This document shows positions 1-5,700 of a DNA stretch of 10,000 bases, piece by piece. Location of the stretch: positions 935,151 through 945,150 of the forward strand of contig BLFN01000393.1 of the NCBI GenBank assembly GCA_014634225.1, given 5' to 3'. The position numbers and the translations under genes are program-made. The stretch is from Acropora yongei. Taxonomy: Eukaryota; Cnidaria; Anthozoa; Scleractinia; Acroporidae. The notes below the pieces were generated by a model that saw only the letters and a list, made by a program, of their open reading frames with translations, was not told where the DNA came from and did not search any database. How positions within the stretch are numbered: the stretch's first letter is position 1; every line of letters begins with the position of its first letter.

Positions 1-292
1 GAATCTGGATAAGCAAACTAGGATTTGGGAGTTTGGAATTGAGTCTAATGGCAAGTTTAGTCACTTGCATTTGTTGTTTGTGGGGATGGGCGACAAGGAC
101 ATCGATGATTTGTCTTTCAAGCGTCGTATAAGAAATCACTCCAAAGACGGTATTCAACTTTTAGTGGAGTCCTGGCCCTTTCTCTGTCACGCAACGCTAC
201 CCTTAGTGGGCCAGGACTGGACTATCTTCGCCTTTGCAAGCTACCTTCATATCCTTCTGTCAGAAAGAAAAAAACAAAATCAGAACCAGTAA
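1..292 (+). CDS. Frame open at left edge, unrecognised product, possible 3' end of a gene
   Basis: The frame beginning at base 2 is open for 96 codons to a TAA at 290-292. It contains TRIWEFGIESNGKFSHLH and DKDIDDLSFKRRIR, which have a protein-like composition. An AATAAA at 332-337, about 40 bases after the stop, would fit a short 3' UTR. Against a real gene, the segment from about 165 contains an 11-bp inverted repeat and a TCACGCAACGCT stretch that look like a short transposon, so the tail of the frame may be repeat-derived. I recognise no family. Confidence 0.3.
   Translation, partial: NLDKQTRIWEFGIESNGKFSHLHLLFVGMGDKDIDDLSFKRRIRNHSKDGIQLLVESWPFLCHATLPLVGQDWTIFAFASYLHILLSERKKQNQNQ
168..218. 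repeat. Short foldback element, 11-bp inverted repeat
   Basis: AGTCCTGGCCC (168-178) and GGGCCAGGACT (208-218) are exact reverse complements separated by 29 nt. The spacer holds TCACGCAACGCT, which resembles sequence found in dispersed coral MITE-like repeats (from memory). It overlaps the end of the open frame at the left edge. Confidence 0.5.
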
Positions 293-884
293 TTGCCCAA
301 ATATATAGATACTTAACCATCTCAGTGTCGAAATAAAATCATTCAATCCTCATAAAACAACGGAAAGATCTCAGCGGAACCCCTGATCTGACGTCGACTT
401 TAGCGAAAAGCTCCTTGTCACTTCTACTTGTGGGTTCCCGTTTTCAAGCAATCATGTCTCGAACGGACCCGTTCAGTCAATCAATCAATCAATTATATTT
501 CTCTTCGAACTTCACATGGCAATATGCTAATATCATTTGTTGCAGTTTACAATACATACTGGATATCCATTCTGTAATCAAACGGGATTAATTCACTGCT
601 ACGAAATACAAGATCTACCTTATTCACACGTTCCTTTTCGTTCTTATCATACTTGTTCATCTCCACTTTTATTACAATCATCACTTAATGATCTTCGGAC
701 ATTGTTGTTACAGAATATGCTAATATCCCCGAAAAAAAATAAAAACAAGTTCAGTAATTAAAGAATTAGAACAACAATATTACATGAGATACATGCCTAC
801 ACGGCGACGGGAAAATAGCTAATTAATCGATAAAGAAATTAATTACAACTAGATTGATTGTCACGTAGAGGGCAATTCAGGGCT
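293..884. other. Intergenic, AT-rich, no gene seen
   Basis: The stretch holds a (TCAA)4 microsatellite at 477-492 and a GAACG/CGTTC inverted pair at 460-473. A stop-free run near 537-761 lacks an ATG and has low-complexity composition, so I do not call it coding. Confidence 0.6.
332..337 (+). terminator. Candidate polyadenylation signal AATAAA
   Basis: AATAAA lies about 40 nt after the TAA of the left-edge open frame. In AT-rich DNA this hexamer is frequent by chance, so it only weakly supports a transcript end. Confidence 0.2.
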
Positions 885-911
885 AACATTGCTCACTAAA
901 CGAGCAATGTT
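885..911. repeat. Perfect 10-bp hairpin
   Basis: AACATTGCTC (885-894) and GAGCAATGTT (902-911) pair perfectly around a 7-nt loop, followed by an A-run. The sequence does not match the histone 3' stem-loop consensus. It is probably the core of a small repeat; function unknown. Confidence 0.45.
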
Positions 912-1069
912 CTTTGTTAAAAAAAAAGCAGGGAAATAAGTCGATATTACCCGACTTCCCTTAAGGCCTTCTCAGTTTTATAAACGAAAAGTACACTGTC
1001 GTGCGGTGACAAACATTTAAAACAAAAGCATATTTTGAAGTGCAGTGTTTACTTGACGTTTCGAGTGTT

Positions 1070-1270
1070 TCAACATGCATCTTCACAAACCTGTAGGGAT
1101 TGAGGTGCCAAAGTACGCCCGCGCCCCCCCCTCCCATCGCCCACAGGGTTGCGAAAGTCCTCTTTTTTGTTGATCAACAATTTGGTAGGCTTGAGCTTGG
1201 CACACGACTGAAAGATCACGATGACCAGCACTGCTTTATCTCTATTTTTCTTCTTTTCAAATAGTGACAT
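1070..1270 (-). other. Minus-strand open frame, 66 codons, doubtful
   Basis: An ATG at 1270 (minus) opens a frame that starts MSLFEKKKNRDKAVLVIVIF and then has a Gly/Arg-rich stretch, ending at 1070. It overlaps a C-run and lies next to a TGACGTTTCGAG motif also found in the 9044-9181 insertion. No family is recognised and no splice partner seen. Repeat origin is more likely than a gene. Confidence 0.15.
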
Positions 1271-1640
1271 TCTCTAAAACTGAAAAAAATATAGATAAAG
1301 TAGTCTCTGCGCCAAAAAAATATCCATTTTGAAGTTGAACGGTTTGGTAATACCCGCATTTTTAAGTTCGCTTTGGCTGCCTTTTTTCACATCATACTGC
1401 CTTCAAGACGCACAAAACACATTTCCAGATAAATGTAACCTAATTTTCTAATTTCCCCCGGGGGAGCATGGCCCCGCATCCCCTTAGAAGTCTTAGAGGC
1501 TTTCGCTTCCGGCGCTCGTTTGGTCCCTCTCCTCGTTCGATCACACCCTCTCGCAAAAAAGCTAGTCTATGGGACTGTCTTCAGAAGTATCCATTGATTA
1601 CAAAACTCTAATATTATTATGTAACACCAGTAAATTAAAA
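1271..1640. repeat. Intergenic with GC-rich repeat-like block (about 1455-1560)
   Basis: Within AT-rich flanks, 1455-1560 turns abruptly GC-rich. It opens CCCCCGGGGGAGCATGG and contains CTTCCGGCGCTCGTTTGG. This wording resembles a dispersed element I associate with coral genomes. No open frame or terminal repeat is clear, so the ends are approximate. Confidence 0.35.
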
Positions 1641-1809
1641 AAAATGATAGCAGAGCTTCAGCGCCCGAAGCTTGCCAGTGAAGCACCGTTTGTAAAGGAA
1701 GATTGCTATTTGTGGGTAGTGTGTCAATATGTTAAGTGTTATGTATGACTATGTATGATTACATAATAATAATAATAATAATAATAAAATTGACTTGAAT
1801 TGAATTGAA
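1640..1809 (+). mobile_element. SINE-like or retroelement 3' tail with (AAT)n and (TTGAA)3
   Basis: A mixed-composition segment runs into a doubled TATGTATGA unit (1740-1759), then about eight AAT repeats (1763-1787) and three TTGAA units (1795-1809). A unique body ending in a short microsatellite is how many SINEs and LINEs end. I could not find A/B-box promoter motifs or a target-site duplication, so the class is uncertain. Confidence 0.3.
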
Positions 1810-2579
1810 CCGATCAAGCCGAGAAAACTTGGTTATGACGTCACCGTATGAACGTCCTTTGTCCATGTTCTCAATTAATACGTTTCATGTACTCTCACAT
1901 CAAAATTGCGCTAAATCACAACTACCGTGGTTAACAATCATAACAAGAAGGGTATTGTAGAGTAAAATAAACTTTGGAGCTCCGCTTTTAGGCTTGCCTA
2001 AATGTATATTAACGTAACAGATGCAACATACGTAAAAATAAAGAGAAAAAGAGGCAAATATTGACCAACTGAAGAAAGATGAAATTTAATCAGCAAAGAA
2101 GTAGCCTTTCGCAGCTAACATATTCGTCTAAGGTTGACTGCATGTTGGCTGTATGCTCGATATAAAATTATGTTAAAGTGCAAGGAACGTGAAGTAAATA
2201 TTCACCGCAGTGTTCGTTTTGTTCGTTATAAAACTGAGATGGCTTGAGAAGAAAAGTTTTTAACAATAACGGGTAATTTTAGGAATAGCAAATAGTCAAT
2301 TTTCACTGAGATTGAGATATTCACACGAATTATCGCGTAGAACTCGCACGACTTACGAATGATAGCGCACGCATAGCCAGCTGCATGTTCTCTTCATCCC
2401 AAGGCTTCCTCCTTGTTCTCTTCCAAGAGAAAGGAGAGGGTACTGGAGGCGATTCCTGTTTGTTGATGCAGAATTTTCCATAGATCTTCCAAGAGTTTCA
2501 TTCGCTAGTCACAGCTGCGGTTTAAAAGATTTGGCTGCCAAAAATGTAGAATTACAAGTGGAACGATCCTACTCTAGCC
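1810..2579 (+). promoter_or_regulatory. Presumed EFCAB7 upstream region, promoter and 5' UTR
   Basis: No coding frame is seen. Visible items are a short hairpin TTTAGGC-TT-GCCTAAA (1987-2002), a TATAAAA at 2227-2233 and a purine/pyrimidine near-hairpin at about 2407-2440 (TTCTCTT/AAGAGAA arms). The TATA-like site is about 350 bp from the ATG and may be chance. Transcription start and promoter type cannot be set from sequence alone. Confidence 0.3.
2544..2549 (+). promoter_or_regulatory. Start-stop upstream ORF (ATGTAG) in EFCAB7 5' leader
   Basis: An ATG directly followed by TAG lies 30 nt before the EFCAB7 start, in context CAAAAATGT with A at -3. If transcription begins upstream, scanning ribosomes would meet this minimal uORF first. 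Start-stop elements are known to hold ribosomes at the start codon and lower downstream initiation. The transcription start is not visible in the sequence, so membership of the mRNA is inferred. Confidence 0.4.
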
Positions 2580-2787
2580 ATGTCCGAATCAAAGCGAGTC
2601 AAACCTCTACGAAGGTCCTCAAATTCAAGCTTGTCTTCTCGAGCTTCAAACGTGTCTTTCTCCGAGAAGGTTCGACGTGAATCCACCGCAAAATTTGACG
2701 ACTTTATGAAGGAATGCCGCGCTGCCTACTTGGCGGTCTTGAGCAGTACAACCGAGAAAATCACATCTATTGACGAACTAATTCTAG
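2580..2787 (+). CDS. EFCAB7: EFCAB7 exon 1 (residues 1-69, phase 1 end)
   Basis: The ATG at 2580 is the first in this frame after an in-frame TAG at 2547-2549, which fixes the N-terminus unless an upstream intron intervenes. Context GCCATGT gives a purine at -3. Residues 1-40 are basic and rich in Ser/Arg and look disordered. The conserved part begins near residue 40 and includes CRAAYL (46-51), the start of the N-terminal EF-hand-like helix. The donor is CTAG|GTACGT at 2787/2788. Reading on past the donor meets a stop at 2850-2852, so the open frame extends 65 bases into the intron. Confidence 0.85.
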
Positions 2788-5700
2788 GTACGTTTGAAGG
2801 CTGCAATTTGCAATTAGGCACACCAAGGCCTAGTTGTTCAAAGCCCGATTAAGGTAATCCTGGATTATTGAAAAATTTTGATTGTTATTTATTTACCGTT
2901 ATAATTAAAGAAGGATTTTTCACAAGATTAAGAAATTTGAAATTTATAAGGATACTGGGGCACACTTTGGGGGCCAACCCTCCTTTATTGATAAACAAAT
3001 AGCTTTTAAATTTTTTGCTAACCTAGGATGAGCTTAATTGGGTTTCAAACAACTAGGCCCACGTGATTTGGGTTAGGGAAAGTGAAGCTCTATGCAATCA
3101 TCTTGCCACCAGGCCCGAGTTGCTCGAATCCTGGTTAGTGCTAACCAGTGTTAGCTGTAGATTTGCCTAAGGGAGGCATGGGCCAAACTAATGAGAAGAG
3201 CTGATAGGCACTTGGGGATTCCACTAACACTTGATGCTTTCCATTTCGCTAATCCCCCCTCCCCCTTTCATTTTGCAGTTTCTAGTATTTCTCACATCCG
3301 TTCTTTTTCCCTGTACTTAATTTGCTAACTGAATTCTCCAATGTTCTATCCCATTCTTGTCCCTTTTTCACCCCCCTACCCCTTCAAAGCCACTTCTGTT
3401 TCTACATTGTCTCTCTTCCAGGACACCCACCCTACCAGTTTTTGAGGTACAGCATTCACTGCAAGATACTATATTTCAAATACTTCCCAGAGTTGAAAAA
3501 CATTGTGGTCGTTTGTCTCAACTTCTACAGTTACCAATGATAATTATTGTATAATTGGCAACAGTAGGCTTTGCCATAAATGACCAATTTGCTTTACAAC
3601 GTACGCATCACTTAAATATCTCAAAATTTAGAAAGTAAATTTAGGAGTTTTCAATCAATTCTTTTTTGTTCTTGTTCTTGGCAGCTCTCCAGTTTGGTGG
3701 AAGAAACCCATCCATGAAGGTTGTTCAGAAATATTGGAAACATGAAACAGGTAGTCACTTCTGCACAGCACTTAGAGTGTGGAAATAGGAATAAAAGTAT
3801 CGACTGGGAGTATTATTTGAATGTGATGATGGTGACAAAGATATGACAAATGACGCAACAGTGAACAAGATAGTGGCATCACAGGGTTGACAAAATACAT
3901 CTGCTACTGACAATATTGTTATCTAGTTATGTAGTTTTGCTAGCAACAATTCCTCAGTAATTAAGGAGAAGGAGAAAATGTATGAGATTTCAGAAATAAT
4001 CAAGGCCCCACTGTTATCTACTGTCATATAAATATCCCCTTTTACAAAGCTACCTTTTCAACAACCGTGCACCAACAGGGACAAAGTTTGTTGGCAATGA
4101 TGACAAAAACGAATACTGCTCAAATTTCCTCATCAAACCTTTTAATATTTTATTCCCACGCTAGCCAAGCTAGAAGTTAACAATCTTTAAACACAAACTG
4201 AATAACTTGCATCTTAAAATAATTATTGTTGAAATTGTGGAGATTAATGTTGGTATAAACGACATTAATCTCCTATGTTCATAGGTGTATAAATAAATAT
4301 TCTCTCTTATCTACTAGTTCCTTGTTTGTGTAAGTTTATTTATTGTTGAGCATCTGGTTGTGTATTGTGTTGTATTTGTATTTGTACAGTTCCAGTCTAA
4401 AGTAAGTCATGAGTCACATTGCACTTCTTGTGCCATGCAAATCATGTGGTGTGCTGCAAAATTCCTGCAATTTAATGCGTGACATGATTCTCATCATGTG
4501 CAAGAGTGGCAGCTTGCTTTTGACTCGTACTGTACATGTGAAGCTCTTGAATACAGAAATTGCTGTTCTCAATCTTAGTGACTGAGTGCTTTTTTGTTCT
4601 CAACAGACAGCATCTCATACAATGATTTTTGTGACATTATGAGAAAGGAAAAACCGCCTAACAAGGATTCTCTGCTTAAAGCATTCAAATGTATTGATAA
4701 AAATGGTGATGGATATATAACATCTGATGAACTGTTCAATCTGTTGACAAAGGTAGGTCGTCCTTTTTTTGAGTTTACTAACGATGTTGTGACACTGGTA
4801 TCCATGAGGTACCAAATTGACATGTTTTATTTGCAGCAAGGAGAAAGAATGTCTAAGTCTGAGGTGCAAGCAATTCTAGATGATGCTGATACAAACAATG
4901 ATGGGAAGCTAGATTACGTTGAGGTAAAGTGTAATAACAGCCATTTGATGTTGTCCTTTATCAACGCCATCAGGTATTATTGAAGAATGAATAATATTCA
5001 AGTGAGGCCTTGAGCTGCCTTTCAAAGACTTTAATCCAAGCTAGATTACATTGAGGTAAAGTGTAATAAGAAGCATTTGTCCTTTAATGTCGTGTAGTAT
5101 TAAAGAATAAAAAATATTCAAGTGAGGCCTTGCGCTGCCTTTCAAAAATTCTAATCCAAGCTTTCATGGATCCACAGCATCATCACCATCATCATTATTG
5201 AGCTTTGATTATAGTTAAAAAAAAAGAACAGCTCAAGGCCTTGAATTTATTCTTCAGTGTAATGGTGGCAGTGTCTACTGCTTTCACATAACGTTAATGA
5301 GAGTATCAACTAGAGCTCTAGTATACTGTGTTGTGGATGGCACTATGAGGATTCAAAGTGCACCTCTGCAAAAATTTTCCTTTGTGCCATGTATATACAT
5401 ACCACACCCATTTCTTTTTGTGTCTACTGCCTCAAAGAGGCAAAGTCAGTTTGTCACTGGCTTCTATGTCCTTGCATGCATGCATAACATCACACCACAG
5501 GTAACCCAATCTTTAAGCATTATTGCTGATTCACTAGGGACTACTTATATTAGCTTTTAGCAACGGAATCTCCAGTGAATCAGCACTAATCATAAACTTG
5601 GTCTGCCTGTGTTCACACTTGGATCAAAGTGATTACAAAAACAATTATTGCAATTATACCAATGTCCCACTTTCTATCAATTTTCTTTTTGCCCAGTAAA

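Noticed and set aside
885..911. Histone 3' stem-loop.
   Set aside because: Stem and loop do not match the conserved histone hairpin, and no histone gene precedes it.
2227..2233. TATAAAA as the EFCAB7 TATA box.
   Set aside because: It is about 350 bp from the ATG in AT-rich DNA with no other promoter element in position, so it is not listed separately.
3112..3150. tRNA-like wording (GCTCGAATCCTGG) suggesting a tRNA or tRNA-derived SINE.
   Set aside because: No acceptor stem or anticodon arm can be built around it; it is better explained as an arm of the foldback repeat.
4575..4869. Two minus-strand open frames opposite exons 3 and 4.
   Set aside because: They are opposite-strand shadows of well-supported EF-hand coding sequence.
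4594..4983. A single-exon EF-hand gene.
   Set aside because: It is exons 3 and 4 read through intron 3 and into intron 4; splice sites, phases and the vertebrate homologue show the spliced form.
5297..5560. An 87-codon + strand frame in intron 4.
   Set aside because: No recognisable motif, no homology to EFCAB7 between exons 4 and 5, and no matching splice sites of suitable phase.
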